Of a stretch of DNA of 64,000 bases, positions 45,416 through 59,234 are shown in pieces. The stretch is taken from the NCBI RefSeq assembly GCF_002994745.2, contig NW_020126838.1, positions 62,001 through 126,000 on the forward strand. The letters run 5' to 3'. Positions within the stretch are counted from its first letter, which is position 1, and every line of letters starts with the position of its first letter. The stretch is from Rosa chinensis (Eukaryota; Streptophyta; Magnoliopsida; Rosales; Rosaceae). A program made the position numbers and the translations under genes. A model generated the notes under the pieces. The model was not told the origin of the DNA. It searched no databases and worked only from the letters and a program-made list of their open reading frames with translations.

Positions 45416-47211
45416 TGATGCGGCTGAAATAGCCTCACAATTTAACCCTGCAAAATGTAGTTGTCAGTATAGGATAAGCAGGGATCGTTCAGTCCGGGGA
45501 TTGTAGGGTACACCTACACAAAAAGGTCAATTAACAAATAAAAGAATAAAATGGGGGGTTTTTGAAATTTGGTTCCTAATCTACTTAAAATAAAAACAAA
45601 ACAAATAAAACTATATACAATGATCAACTTCCCTAACCTAGACCAATACCACTTGGAAATTACTAAGTGTAAAAACAGAAAATTCATTTCAACATGCTAC
45701 AAAAATATGCCCATCTTAAATGCCTAGATAAGAGCCTAAATGAAAAGCCTCAGCGGATCAATCCACTTATCTGATTCATTCTAATGTAGGCTTGGATTGG
45801 AAAAGTCCTTACCAAGCCTAATACTACTAATTTTCGAAAACACTCAGCGTAATTCTCTTAACTAGTAGTATTATCTAACCCTCGAATCAACTCACACGTG
45901 CAAATTAACCATTAGACATAGAATTTAACACGTAATTTCCAGAATCGTTTAACCATTGAACATAGTTTTTACCACTTTTTAGAACTAATTGCTACTTGTT
46001 TAACTCAGCGTCTTAACAAATAACAATTACTCTTGGCAAATTAAGAAAACACACAAGAACTCTCACCGTTATTCTAGCATGTAAACTTATGAACCTAACT
46101 CTGAAAATTACCTAAACACGTAAAAAGGCACAAGATTGTAACATGCATCATAAAAGAATTCTCGAAATTAACTCAATAATAAACTGAAAATCTCAAAAAT
46201 ATTAATAAAAATATTCTGAAAATTCCATGTCTCCAATTACACAACTCGCAAATTGAAACACACAAAACCGAAACAAAAATTATAAGTAGAGTCATAGTTA
46301 CACTTTGAAGCTTTCCTCAGCGGCTTAGCAACAAGGTGATGAACTTGTCTCTACTATGGTGGTGGAGCGTCCTTGACTCAGCGCCTTAGAGCTTTGTAGA
46401 TTGATGGATGGATGGTGGTCACGGTCTTGTAAGATATGGAGGTTTGAGGAGTGAATTGGGCAGAGTCTCGGAAAAGTTTTTGGCCAGGAAGTGATCTTGG
46501 CTAGGAAGTGATAGGCAATGAATTATCTTGGCTGGGAAGTGATCTTGGCTGGGAAGTGATGCAAATTCAGTTCTGGACGTTGCCTATTTATAGGGGAGCA
46601 TTGGTTGGCTTTCCCAACTGAAACGTCTTCTTTATGGCCTTAACTCCTCTCATAATGGGGCAATTCCTTTAATTTCCAAGCTGAAACATATTTCTCTTAT
46701 TTATTTTTCCAGCTGAAACATCTTTTTCTTTTATTCCTCAACTGAAAACGTCTTTTCTCCTTTATTCCCCAACTGAAAACATCTTTCTCTTATTTATTTT
46801 CCAGCTGAAACATCTTTTTCTTTTATTCCTCAACTGAAAACATCTTTTCTCCTTTATTTCCCTTCTTCATTGCTTGGTCAAATATCTTAATGCTTTATTT
46901 TATGACTCCATCATTGCTGTTTCCAAGAGTTCAACCAGGCAACGTTTCCTACAACAAGCAGGAGAATATCAGAATTTTCTAGAGAAAATAAAAGGAAATT
47001 AAAATGTAAAGACCGCAAAAATAGTTGACAGTTAGGAATCCTGATCCAGCTAGGATTTTTCATGAATTTTACTTTTTCCGCCTATTTCACTCCAAACACT
47101 CAACAAGACTTTCAAAATGACTTAATGACTCAAAACACTAAACTAAGGGAGAAATAAGGCTAAAATGAGGCACATAATTAATAATATCGTCACACTTTTT
47201 TGCTCCTATCA
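45416..47211 (-). repeat. 5' LTR of element K
   Basis: 1796 bp, type 2, nearly identical to the 3' LTR without L. It ends TTGCTCCTATCA, followed by target duplication GTGTT. Confidence 0.95.
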
Positions 47212-47565
47212 GTGTTTCACTTAGATTTTTTTTTTCAGCATGTTGTAAATTGTATATTGTAAATTGTATATTGTAAATTGTAGAATGAGTTTTTTTTTAG
47301 CATGTTGTAAATTGTTTGTGTTTCACTTATATTAATATACTTAGGTTATGAATTTAGCTAAATACTTAATTGTTGTAAGTGTGTAAAATCGTTTGAGTAG
47401 ACAAGGGTCCTTTTGTTAATATTGGCCTAAACCCTTCATTAGGACCTTACTAAGGTCTCTTGAGGTTGAGGGCGGCCTTTATTAGCACTTGGAGAACGGT
47501 CTAACACATAAGTTAATTTCCCAGCTGAGTAAGGGGCGCATACGGATGGTGTCTTAGGTTGAGAC
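47212..47565 (+). other. Leader of element J, second part
   Basis: Resumes J after K. A short-period repeat of ATTGTAAATTGTAT type lies at about 47240-47315. A type 2 version of the leader module starts at 47395 (GAGTAGACAAGG) and is split by M at GAGAC. Confidence 0.82.
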
Positions 47566-49582
47566 TGATGCGCCTGAAAGCAAGCGCATAATTTAACCCT
47601 GAAATGTCATTAGTAGTACGTAATAAATAGGGATCGTTCTATTCCGGGGATTGAGGGTACACCTGTCATTGTCAAACAATTAAACAATTAAAATTAAAAC
47701 AAAGTATAATATTCACAAAGATATTCACAACTATAAACATTGTACACGAAAAAGGCGGGATTTTGTTTTTGGTTTTTTGAAAATAAAACTAAGTTAACAA
47801 AACAATTAAAATGCAAAAACATAAAAATACAAATGGACTGAGAGAACAAAGATCAAAACCGAAACATATGATTATAATTGACTCAAACCCTAATATTGTT
47901 CATCTAAGTCATGAGAAAGGAGTTGATCATGTGAAACATTCGAAAGCAAATGAATTCCCATTTTTTACTTTTCAATGCTAATTAACCTAAGCGAAAGCAC
48001 CTAGATTAATCCTATCAAACATGCAATCAAACCCTAGAAAGCTAGTCAATCATGTCATGTTTAACGCATTACACATAGAGAAAGGCTATCAACTCAAGTG
48101 TGCAACTTAGTATGAAAAAGTCCACCTAATTGCAATCCTCGTTAATTAAATTCGATCTTTGTACAAAACCTTTACTACTTTGATTCAAGTTTACTCAAAA
48201 CGAAAAGTCGATTTCATGCTCTTAAACCTAGCACCAATTATATCGAAACCCTAAGTGTTTGCAACCACATAAGATTAAAATACAAAAGTTATCTATAACG
48301 CAAATTTAATTAAACAAACCCACATAAGCAACTCTCGAATCACAATAATATGAATCTGAAAATTCTCAATTAATCATAAAAATTCCAGAAATTAATATTT
48401 GTTCAAACACATATGTCAACTAGTTCATAACCAACGAAATTCAAAGCAAAGGTTACAAAGGAGAATCGGATTACACCGTGAGATGGGGATGGTGATGAAC
48501 GATTGATGTGGTGGTCTCTTGAATCTCGAAAGCAAGCTTCAAGGTTGGAGATGGATGATGGATGCTCACGGCTATGCTTCTTCTCCCTTGGCCTTGCTTG
48601 AACTCGTGGAGATGACTAGAGGATGGAGAAACTCACGGCTATGCTAAGAAGATTTTCTGATTTTTTTCTAAAGTGTAAATTGTATGGGGAGAGGAACCCT
48701 GACGTTGAGAAAGGGGGAGTTTTATATAAGAGCATGGCTAGGGTTCACAAAGCAATCAGAATTTTCCACATAACTTCAACCAATGATAATTCGCCAAGTA
48801 AGCTTGTGATGTGGTCCAACCAATCATAGAATGCCAAGTAAGCCTTGTGATGTGTTCCAACCAATCATAATTCTCTAAAATACCTCCCTAATATTTAATT
48901 GCCGAATTTCCTTGAAATTATTCTGATTTTCTTCATGAATTTCGGCCAACATTCCTTTAGGGAATTTAGGGATGAATCTAGACGCCTTTTTAGCTTTTCC
49001 TTGGTGCACACATATTTTCCTTCCATAAATATCTCCCTTGAATCTCTCTTGGCGTCATCTCCTTGATTATTTCTGATTTTCACGTTGGCAATCACACCAA
49101 ATTATTCCTCCAACAATATTTCTTTCCATAAAAGTCTCCCAATAAAATCTCTCCTTGAAATCCTCAATCAATCATCTTCAATTCCCAGGTTGTCACCTTG
49201 TTTTTCCTTAAGTATTACACGGCAAATTTAATCCCCAAGGAAAATATATTTTCCTTTTTTTAAAAAAACTCTTCCTTGATTCTCTCTCCTTGCCATGTCA
49301 TCTTCATGAAGCTTCTCGTTCCATTTATGAACTCAATTAAGCTTATTTATTCCAAAAACCTGAAAATAGAAGCTTTCTAAAATAAGAAATGGAAACTTTC
49401 TTAAACTAAAATGGAAACTTTCTAAAAATGGAAAATAGAAACTACAAAACGGAAACTTTCTACAATTAGGAACTTTCCCATTCGTTGAATGGAAACTTTC
49501 CTAAACAGAGTTTTATTAAGGAAATAACGCAGAAAATATAGGGAAATAACAGTTAAAACGTCGCATTAAAATGCTCCTATCA
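47566..49582 (-). mobile_element. Solo LTR M in the leader of J
   Basis: 2017 bp, TGATGCGCCTG to GCTCCTATCA, flanked by GAGAC at 47561-47565 and 49583-49587. It is a close relative of B's LTRs. The 66-codon frame at 48895-49095 is shared with B and E because the LTRs are related. Confidence 0.95.
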
Positions 49583-49770
49583 GAGACCCTGGGTGATGGG
49601 TTCAATTGGATCTCAGAGATACTATAGAATGAGCCTAAACCACTATGTGGGAGTAGCCGATAGGGTCCTAAACCTCAATGAGGGAGTAGCCTCCGTAGTA
49701 TCATTAAAATGAGTCCTCCCTCTCACTTACCTCTTAATCTGGCCATCCAGCCTTCTGAAACAAAGGAAAG
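49583..49770 (+). other. Leader of element J, third part
   Basis: Continues the leader module (ACTATGTGGGAGTAGCC, ATCTGGCCATCCAGCC, TTCTGAAACAAAGGAAAG) until N is inserted. It aligns with K's reverse leader at about 44745-44925. The coding content of J lies outside the window or is lost. Confidence 0.8.
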
Positions 49771-51360
49771 TGATAGGAGCGTAAAATGCGACGTTTATAA
49801 TGTTTGAACCCTATATTTTGCTAAGTTATTTCCTTTATCTCGATCAATTTAACTTAGTTAGTGTTTTACAGGTAAAATGGAGTCTCAAGGTCCGAAAATG
49901 ACTAAGGAAGGCACAAGTGGCGCAGAACTGAAGAGAAATGAAGAAATGGAAGTTCTCCCAGTTTGATTAGGAAAAGGAACACTAGTTGGAGTAGGAATCA
50001 GAAGCTGACTTGGATTCAAACTCTTAAGTCGCGGAAATTAGAAGTTCTACTTGAACAAGGAAACCCAATTCTACTCAAATAAGGAATCCTAGTGTGACAA
50101 GGAGTCCCTGTTGGATAAGGATTACTCAAGAAGGTTCCGGAAGAGTGTAGAAGAATCGCAGAAAAGAAGTTTGTATTCAACTAGGAAACCTACTTGCATA
50201 TGGAGTTCTACTCGCACTAGGAGAGCTTTGGAACGTTCATGAAGTATCTAGAAGTCTCAAGAAGGTCATATGCCGTGCACATGGAAGAGGAAGCAACAAG
50301 ATATTCGAATTACAAAGCAATGTGGAATTTGGACTTCTTGTTGAGTAAGGATTAGAATTTCGTGAGATTCTTGAAGGTTCTAGGGAGTTCTTGATGTTTC
50401 TACTTCAGAATAGGCGTGGAAGACATGTGAGAGGCATGTGATGCAAAGGAAAACCGAATTGGACTCTACTTGTGCCTCAAGAGTCAAATCCATTACAGAT
50501 TCGGAAATCTGCCTGTGCAGATCAGTCAACTTCAACGGAGTGTCATAAATAGCTCAAAGCTCAGAAAATTATGATCTTTATATGGTTGGAAAGCTACAGA
50601 TGTCTAATTTCCAGAAATTTTTACAGCTCATCAATAGCTATTTTCTAGAAGAAGTTATGGTTGTTTTAGTGGACTGAGGTCAATCCTACCGGAAATATGT
50701 TTTGTGAGAAAGAAGTCCTAAATCAATTCGAACTAAGAGAAACCAAGTAGAAACGGATTGGGAGAGCCTTGGGACGTCCTCCTATAAATACCTTGTGTAT
50801 TAGACGTTTCAAGGTTAACAATTTTCTCCACAAATTCGATTCTCACTTGTTTGCTCTCTAGTTTCAGGTTTTCACAATCTTCAAGGAGCAAAGCCGTGCC
50901 ATCACCCTCCACCAGCGTGATCTTCACTTGTTGCTGTGCTAAGGAGCTGCTTTGGACCTTGGGACGTGATTAAGGGTTGTTCATATGCTCTACCATACAT
51001 TAACTCACGGTTTTGTGTAATTGTTAGATGGATTTTCTGCTTTGGAATTTCTATGTGTAAACCGAATCTTTTGAGTATGCAAAACTGTTTTCAAGTATAA
51101 TTTTGATGTTCTATTCAATGATTGATGTGTTTATGTGTCCTTTGTCTTGATTGATTGCCGAATGCATGGATTGATGATCTGATTTTGTGCTTCATTACAT
51201 GGAACGTTCTTGTGGTTGCAAACATGGGAAGACTTGCATGTAACTTGCTAGTAATTAGGTTTATGCTTGGTAACCCTAATTCAAATAAGTAGTAAAGGCT
51301 TGCTTTGAGTCAAAAATCAGATTATGCATGTGATGATAAATTTTGACACACTTAAATTTG
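49771..51360 (+). mobile_element. LTR N (type 3), left part
   Basis: Begins TGATAGGAGCGTAAAATGCG, resembling type 1 LTR starts, then diverges from all other LTRs here. It contains TATAAATA at 50783-50790, and the GTAGTAAAGGCTTG stretch near 51290 recalls U5-side sequence of type 1. It is cut at 51360 by O and its end is outside the window. It may be a solo LTR or a 5' LTR; only one copy is visible, so the family is less certain. A reverse frame at 50733-50927 has no support. Confidence 0.7.
50783..50790 (+). promoter_or_regulatory. LTR promoter TATA box (N)
   Basis: TATAAATA after CGTCCTCC, about 1 kb into the LTR, as in the other families. Confidence 0.5.
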
Positions 51361-52652
51361 TGATAGGACCAAAAAGTGTGACGATATTATTGAATATGTG
51401 CCCCATTTTAGCCTTGTTTCTCCCTTAAGTTTCGTGTTTTGAGTCATCGAGTCATTTTAAGAGTCTTGTAGAGTGTTTGGAGTGAAATAGGCAGAAAACG
51501 CAAAATTCATGAAGAATCCTAGCTGGATCAGGATTCCTCACCGTCATGCAAATCTGTGGGCCTTAAGATAGAATTTATGGGAGTATTTTTCTGAAATTAA
51601 ATTGTTTTAATTCTTTTTATTTTCTCTAAAAGAATTTAATTTTCTGCCCTTTATTAAATTAGGTTGACCAAGCAATGAAGAAGGGAAATAAAGCAGAAAA
51701 GACGTTTCAGTTGAGGAATAAAAGAGAAAGATGTTTCAGCTGGAAAATAAATAAGAGAAAGACGTTTCAGCTTGGAAATTAAAAGAATTGCCCTATTATG
51801 AGAGGATTTAAGGCCATAAAGGAGACGTTTCAGCTGGAAAAGCCAACCAATGCTCCCCTATAAATAGGCAACATCCAGAACATAATTTGCATCACTTCCC
51901 AGCCAAGATCACTTCCCAGCCAAGATAATTCATTGCCTATAACTTCCTGGCCAAAAACCATTCCAAGACTGCCCAATTCACTCCTTAAACTTCCATCACC
52001 TACAAGACCGTGACACCATCCATCCATCAATCTACAAAGCTCTAAGGCGCTGAGTCAAGGACGCTCCACCACCATCGCAGAGACGAGTTCATCACCGTGT
52101 TGCTAAGCCGCTGAGGAAAGCTTCAAAGTGTAACTATGACTCTACTTACAATTTTTATTTCGGTTTTGTGCGTTTCAATTTGCGAGTTGTGTAATTGGAG
52201 ACATAAAATTTTCAGAATATTTTTATTAATATTTTTGAGATTTTCAGTTTATTATTGAGTTAATTTCGAGAATTCTTTTATGATGCATGTTACAATCTTG
52301 TGCCCTTTTACGTGTTTAGGTAATTTTCAGAGTTAGGTTAATAAGTTTGCATGCTAGAATAATGGTGAGAGTTCTTGTGTGTTTTCTTAATTTGCCAAGA
52401 GTAATTGTTATTTGTTAAGGCGCTGAGTTAAACAAGTAGCAATTAGTTCTAAAAAGTGGTAAAAACTATGTTCAATGGTTAAACGATTCTGGAAATTACG
52501 TGTTAAATTCTATGTCTAATGGTTAATTTGCACGTGTGAGTTGATTCGAGGGTTAGATAATACTACTAGTTAAGAGAATTACGCTGAGTGTTTTTGAAAA
52601 TTAGTAGTATTAGGCTTGGTAAGGACTTTTCCGATTCAAGCCTACATTAGAA
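51361..52652 (+). mobile_element. LTR O (type 2), part 1
   Basis: Starts TGATAGGACC and aligns with J's LTR through TATA, R and U5, with a divergent stretch at about 51545-51660. It is split by solo LTR P after TAGAA. ATTTG at 51356-51360 should be its left target duplication. Confidence 0.88.
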
Positions 52653-54678
52653 TGATGCAGCTAAAAGCAAGCGCATAATTTAACCCTGAAATGTCATTAG
52701 TAGTACGTAATAAATAGGGATCGTTCTATTCCGGGGATTGAGGGTACACCTGTCATTATCAAACAATTAAACAATTAAAATTAAAACAAAGTATAATATT
52801 TACAAAGATATAACAAAATATATACATATTTACGAAAAGGGGGGATTTTGTTTTTGGTTTTTCGAAAATAAAACTAAGTTAACAAAACAATTAAAATGCA
52901 AAAACATAAAAATACAAATGGAATGAGAGAACAAAGATCAAAACCGAAACATATGATTAAAATTGACTCAAACATTGTTCATCTAAGTCATGAGAAAGGA
53001 GTTGATCATGTGAAACATTCGAAAGCAAATGAATTCCCATTTTTTACTTTTCAATGCTAATTAACCTAAGCGAAAGCACCTAGATTAATTCTATCAAACA
53101 TGCAATCAAACCCTAGAAAGCTAGTCAATCATGTCATGTTTAACGCATTACACATAGAGAAAGGCTATCAACTCAAGTGTACAACTTAGTATGGAAAAGT
53201 CCACCTAATTGCAATCCTCGTTAATTAAATTCGATCTTTGCACAAAACCTTTACTACTTCGATTCAAGTTTACACAAAACGAAAAGTCGATTTCATGTTC
53301 TTAAACCTAGCACCAATTATATCGAAACCCTAAGTGTTTGCAACCACATAAGATTAAAATACAAAAGTTATCTATAACGCAAATTTAATTAAACAAACCC
53401 ACATAAGCAACTCTCGAAAAACAATAATATGAATCTGAAAATTCTCAATTAATCATAAAAATTCCAGAAATTAATATTTGTTCAAACACATATGTCAACT
53501 AGTTCATAACCAACGAAATTCAAAGCAAAGGTTACAAAGGAGAATCGGATTACACCGTGAGATGGAGATGGTGATGAACGATTGATGTGGTGGTCTCTTG
53601 AATCTCGAAAGCAAGCTTCAAGGTTGGAGATGGATGATGGATGCTCACGGCTATGCTTCTTCTCCCTTGGCCTTGCTTGAACTCGTGGAGATGACTAGAG
53701 GATGGAGAGAGGAGAGGAAAACCTCACGGCAACAAGAGCAAAATTTCTGATTTTTCTAAAGTGTAAATTGTGAAGGAGAGGAACCCTTCTCAACGTCAAA
53801 GAGGTGGGTATATATAGGAGCACGGCTAGGGTTCACAAAGCAATCAGAAATTTCCACATAGCTTCCACCAATAGGAATTCGCCAAGTAAGCTTTGTGATG
53901 TGGTCCAACCAATCATAGAATGCCAAGTAAGCCTTGTGATGTGTTCCAACCAATCATAATTCTCTAAAATACCTCCCTAATATTTAATTGCCGAATTTCC
54001 TTGAAATTATTCTGATTTTCTTCATGAATTTCGGCCAACATTCCTTTAGGGAAGATGAATCTGGACGCCTTTTGAGCTTTTCCTTGGTGCACACATATTT
54101 TCCTTCCATAAATATCTCCCTTGAATCTCTCTTTGCGTCATCTCCTTGATTATTTCTGATTTTCATGTTGGCAATCACACCAATTTACTCCTCCAACAAT
54201 ATTTCTTTCCATAAAAATCTCCCAAGAAAATCTCCTTTGATTTATTCCACGTGAAATTCTCAATCAATCACCTTAATTCCCACGTTGTCACCTTGTTTTT
54301 CCTTAAGTATTACTCGGCAAATTTAATCCCCAAGGAAAATATATTTTCCTTTTTTTTAAAAAAAAACTCTTCCTTGATTCTCTCCTTGCCATGTCATCTT
54401 CATGAAGCTTCTCGTTCCATTTATGAACTCAATTCAGCTTATTTATTCCAAAAACCTGAAAATAGAAGCTTTCTAAAATAAGGAATGGAAACTTTCTTAA
54501 ACTAAAATGGAAACTTTCTAAAAATAGAAAATAGAAACTACAAAACGGAAACTTTCTACAATTAGGAACTTTCCCATTCGAAGAATGGAAACTTTCCTAA
54601 ACAGAGTTTTATTAAGGAAATAACGCAGAAAATATAGGGAAATAACAGTTAAAACGTCGCATTAAAATGCTCCTATCA
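52653..54678 (-). mobile_element. Solo LTR P in O
   Basis: 2026 bp, TGATGCAGCT to GCTCCTATCA, flanked by TAGAA at 52648-52652 and 54679-54683. Closest to the LTRs of B, M and E. Confidence 0.95.
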
Positions 54679-54967
54679 TAGAATGAATCAGATAAGTGGA
54701 TTGATCCGCTGAGGCTTTTCATTTGAGCTCTTATCTAGGCATTAAAGATGGGCACATTTTTGTAGCATGTTGAAATGAATTTTCTGTTTTTACACTTAGT
54801 AATTTTCGAGTGGTATTGGTCTAGGTTAGGGAAGTCGATCATTGTATATAGTTTTATTTGTTTCGTTTTTATTTTAAGTAGAATAGGAACCAAAATTCAA
54901 AACCCCCCATTTTATTCTTTTATTTGTTAATTGACCTTTTTGTGTAGGTGTACCCTACAATCCCCGG
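54679..54967 (+). mobile_element. LTR O (type 2), part 2, cut by Q
   Basis: Resumes with TAGAATGAATCAG and runs to TACAATCCCCGG in the U5 core, where Q is inserted. About 200 bases of O should lie beyond the window. CCCGG at 54963-54967 would be Q's left target duplication. Confidence 0.87.
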
Positions 54968-57274
54968 TGATGTCGCTTTTATCGAGCGACCAATTTAACC
55001 CTGAAATGTCATTAGTAGTACGTAATAAATAGGGATCGTTCTATTCCGGGGATTGAGGGTACACCTGTCATTGTCAAACAATTAAACAATTAAAATTAAA
55101 ACAAAGTATAATATTTACAAAATATAGACATATTTACGAAAAGGGGGGAGTTTTTGGTTTTTGGTTTTAATTTCCGAAAATAAAATCTAAGTTACCTAAA
55201 TAATTAAAATGCAAAAACATAAAAATACAAATGGAATGCAAGAACAAAGATCAAAGTCGAAACTCATGATTAAAATTAATTCAAGTTCATCATTGTTCAT
55301 CATAGTCATGCAAGAGGAATTGATCATGTGAAACGTTCAAAAGCAAACAGTTTCCCATATTTTACTTTCAATGCTAATTTACCTAAGTGAAAGCACCTAG
55401 ATTAATTCTATCAAACATGCAATCAAGCCCTAGAAAGCTAGTCAATCATGTCATGTTTAACGCAATAAACACCTAGAAAGGCTATCAACTCAAATGTGCA
55501 ACTTAGTATGAAAAAGTCCACCTAATTGCAATCTTCTTTGATTAAATTCGGTTTTTGTACAAAACCTTTACTACTTATCGATTCAAGAACACAAAACCAA
55601 AAAGTTGATTCATGTTCTCAAATTCGTAGCAACAATCACATAAGAACCCTAAATGTTTCGAACCATTCAAGATAATCATACAAAAGATTTCTATCATGCA
55701 AATTTAATCAAACACTCACACAAAAGCAACCATAAATCGCAATATATGAATCTGAAAATTAACAATTCATCATAAAATTTCAGAAAACAATACTTGTTCA
55801 TACATATGTGTCAACTAAGGCAAAACCAACGAAAATACAAAGCAAAGGTACAAGGAGAATCGGATTACACCGTGATGAAGATGAGATGAATGAAGTGATG
55901 ATGTGGTCTCTTGAATTTCGAAAGCAATCTTCAAGGTGGAGGGTGGATGGTGTGCACGGCTTGTCTTCTTCTTCCTTGGCCTTGCTTGCACTTCGTGGTT
56001 GCCCTAGAGGATGGAGAGGAGCACGGCTAAGCTAGAGAGAGTTTTCTGATTTTTTTCTCAAAGTATAAACGTAAAAGAATGGAACTTGGGAACTCCAAAA
56101 CGTTGAGAAGAGGGGAGGTTATATAGGGGACGGCCAACTTACTCTCCAAGCCGTGTAAACCTTATGGAATTAATCTGAAAATTCCACATAATTTCCTCCA
56201 ATAATATCTTGCCAAATAAGCCCTATGAGGTGGTTCAACCAATCACAAAATTCCATTTAATTCCCTAAATAATCTTGCCGAAATTCCCTTGATATAATTC
56301 TGATTTTTGTAGTTCAATTCGGCCAAACTTCCTTTAGGGAATTAAGGAATGTATCTAGACTTCTTTTGAGCTTTTCTTGGTCTCCACCTTTTTCTCTTTC
56401 CTTTTATTTCTCCCTTGAATATCTCCTTGCCGAATTCTCTAGGGTTTTCTTTTAATTCACACGGCAACTTCCTTCTTTTCCTCTTGGCTTGGACGGCTAG
56501 GTCTTCTAGGGTTTCTTCAAGTAGATTTTCTTTCCATAAAAATAGCCCTAGAAAATCTCCACCGAAATCTTCTTATTATTTTCTGATTTTTGGACGCCTC
56601 CTCCTTGTTTCTCTCTTGCAAATTCACGGCAAACATCTTTAAGGGCTAGGGTTTGCGTCACAAACCCTAATGTCATGGGCTTTGATGGGCCATTATCCAA
56701 TTTGCCGAAAATCCAAAGAGTTCTTGGGCCTCGTTGCTTCATCTTCAAGCCTTCTCATTTTCCAACGCAAAACACATTATTTTTCCATTTCTTTTTCATG
56801 GTTGCGTTGGAAACTTGCTAGGGAAGCCTTCCTCCTTTCCGCAGGGTTTCCTGGTTGGACCAGGAAAACTTCTTCTCTTCATTTCTGCTCATTTCTGTGG
56901 CTCATTGTTCTTCATCTTTGCTCCCCTTGTAGTTCGCAAGCTCCTCTTTCCATTTATGAGTTCATTTCCACTTTCTAGCTCGGAGGTCCTGAAAATAGAA
57001 ACTAGTAAGAAAAATAGAAACTTTCCTAAAAATGAAAAATGGCAACTTTCCTAAACTGAAAATGGGAAACTTTCTAAAAATGAAAAATAGAAACTACCGA
57101 AAATGGAAACTTACTAAAAATGATAAATAGAAACTACAAAAATAGAAACTTTCTACAAAGAGGAACTTTCCCAATCAAAGAATGGAAACTTTCCTAAACA
57201 GAGTTTTATTAAGGAAATAACGCAGAAAATGTAGGGAAATGCAGTTAAAACGTCGCATTAAAATGCTCCTATCA
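54968..57274 (-). repeat. 3' LTR of element Q
   Basis: Starts TGATGTCGC and ends GCTCCTATCA in plus-strand reading. Subtype as D and I. GAAAGTTTC-type array at about 56995-57200. Confidence 0.94.
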
Positions 57275-59234
57275 AATTCCCCCACACTTAGCTTTTGCTA
57301 GTCCCTTAGCAAAATCACACTAAGACACATACTAAGACTCAACGAAAATTAAAGACTTTACAAACAAAGACTCTATTGCCCTTCAACTATTTGTCTCAGC
57401 AATCTCTTACTTTCACAACACCAAGATTAGCACTCAATCAAGATTCCATGTTTAGGCATTCGAGAGTTAATTAAAACACATAATTTACATATACACAAGT
57501 AGGACTTGGTTGAAACAATGGTGATGGTTTCTGTTAAGCATGTTTCAAACAAGTTTGATTCAAATCTCACAAGGTATATCCCTCTTTCTTCTCTCAGATC
57601 ATGGCAATGCTTAGAAGCTTATACACTCAAGTATATGTGACAGATAGCAAGTATATCACATAATGTAAGAAACGAAAGCACATGTATAATTTTCTTTAAA
57701 GATCTCATGAAGGATACCAACTACTTGCACAGATGGACCCAAGCCATATGTTCAACTCTTGTAACTCATCTCCACATCAAGGGCTGTCCCATCTTAAGGA
57801 TCAAGAAGGTCTTATCAAGGGTTGTAATGGGGCTAGGGCTTAAGGTTTAAGGAAATGAAAGGTAAGGATTTATCAAAGTGTCCTAAAAACCTAGCAGAGC
57901 ATATGTAGATGTAGAGACCTCAAGAAATCCACCAAGGTATTGCAAAAACGTCACTTTCCCTAGAGGTAACATAAAAGGGGCCTAATGTCTTCATGTTGGG
58001 CCCAATCTTCATTGTAAACTTCCCTTGAACTATAGTGAATGGACAAAGGCCAAATTTTTCTGTAGTGGGCCTTCAGTTCAACGTAAACTCCAAAATCACC
58101 AAGTATGGGGGACTAAAATCCATAAACATTTTTCTTTCTTTTCTTTTTAGCCGTATACATTTTTTTTTTTTTCTTTTTTTTCGGCTTTTTCATATATTTT
58201 TCTTTTATGGACAAGTCTACCCCCACACTTTAACTTTCACCTCTTCTCAATTTTCATCCTTAGCACCAAACCCACGAAGTATGTCTCAAAAGATAGCTCC
58301 ACTAAGTTCTTAGAACAAAGGGTAGGGTTTTAACTATACTAAGCTTCATGGTTAAGGGTTTTAAGGGTGATGAATGAAAAGGCTCAATGTAGGCTCAAAG
58401 GGGCTTATCTAGGGGAGTCCCACGACGGGCACAATTAGGGACACAGGTTTATTTGGCAATGGTGGAAATTCCTAGGGTACCTCTATCCCTTCCAGAATCA
58501 GGGCCATGTATTGACAAACGTCTCAACAAGCACAAGAGTGAATTCTAGCATTCTCTAGTCCATCAAACTTAATCTATGGCAAGCAATCAATCAAATGAAG
58601 AATAATGAGATCATCAAAATATCGCCAAGAAAATAAGAATATATTTTTCATTTCACTCCAAGAAAAAGGGACATGGCTCAATTATCTCACATGGGCTTAT
58701 ATGAATCAAAACTCATCCTAACATGCTCATATTCTGTACCAAAGTTTTCGAATCCATATCCACTACAAGGCACACATTTTTCATATATCTCAATTAACCA
58801 AAGAATACCATGTTTAAAAATCATCTCAATCTTGTGATCCTCTTTTAGTCGTGATTTTAGAGATATAGAATCATCCTAGACAGTTGAAAGGGCATCCTAA
58901 GACTCAAAACAAAAACAAAAGCAACGAAAATTTTTAAATTTTTGACATTTTTCAATTTTTTTGTATTTTTCAATATATGACTCAAGATAAAAGTGTAAAT
59001 CCCTTCCCCCACACTTAAATATTGCATTGTCCTCAATGTAATCAAGAATAAGCATGCAATGAAACACTTAAGCATATAGGGATGAAATTTACGAAAAGAT
59101 CTACTAAATTCAAAAAGCAAAAACGAAAAATAAAAGATAAGGATAAAGAAAGCAAATCTGATTTGCATGGGTTGCCTCCCAAGTAGCGCTTGGTTTTAAC
59201 GTCTTCTCAGCCTAGACGTGGTTTCCTCTTCTCC
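57275..59234 (-). other. 3' non-coding region of element Q, with polypurine tract
   Basis: The polypurine tract lies at 57275-57289 (AAGTGTGGGGGAATT in element sense), with further copies at 58220-58230 and 59006-59016. The post-pol hairpin block GGGAGGCAACCC is at 59169-59180, and GTCTAGGCTGAGAAGACG follows the gag stop directly. A frame at 58035-58313 (plus strand, so antisense to Q; 92 codons) corresponds to antisense frames in A, B, C and K. Confidence 0.85.

Larger units (their letters stand above)
38527..47211 (-). mobile_element. Element K: type 2 LTR retrotransposon without gag-pol, in J
   Basis: A reverse element with TSD GTGTT (38522-38526 and 47212-47216). Its 5' LTR is 45416-47211 (1796 bp). 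Its 3' LTR is 38527-42533, also 1796 bp once solo LTR L and one CTAGA copy are removed. I count about four substitutions between them (about 0.2%). The internal region is 2.9 kb with primer site, leader module, a 21-codon remnant of the pol end, the post-pol hairpin and three polypurine-like motifs. It needs proteins from elsewhere. Confidence 0.95.
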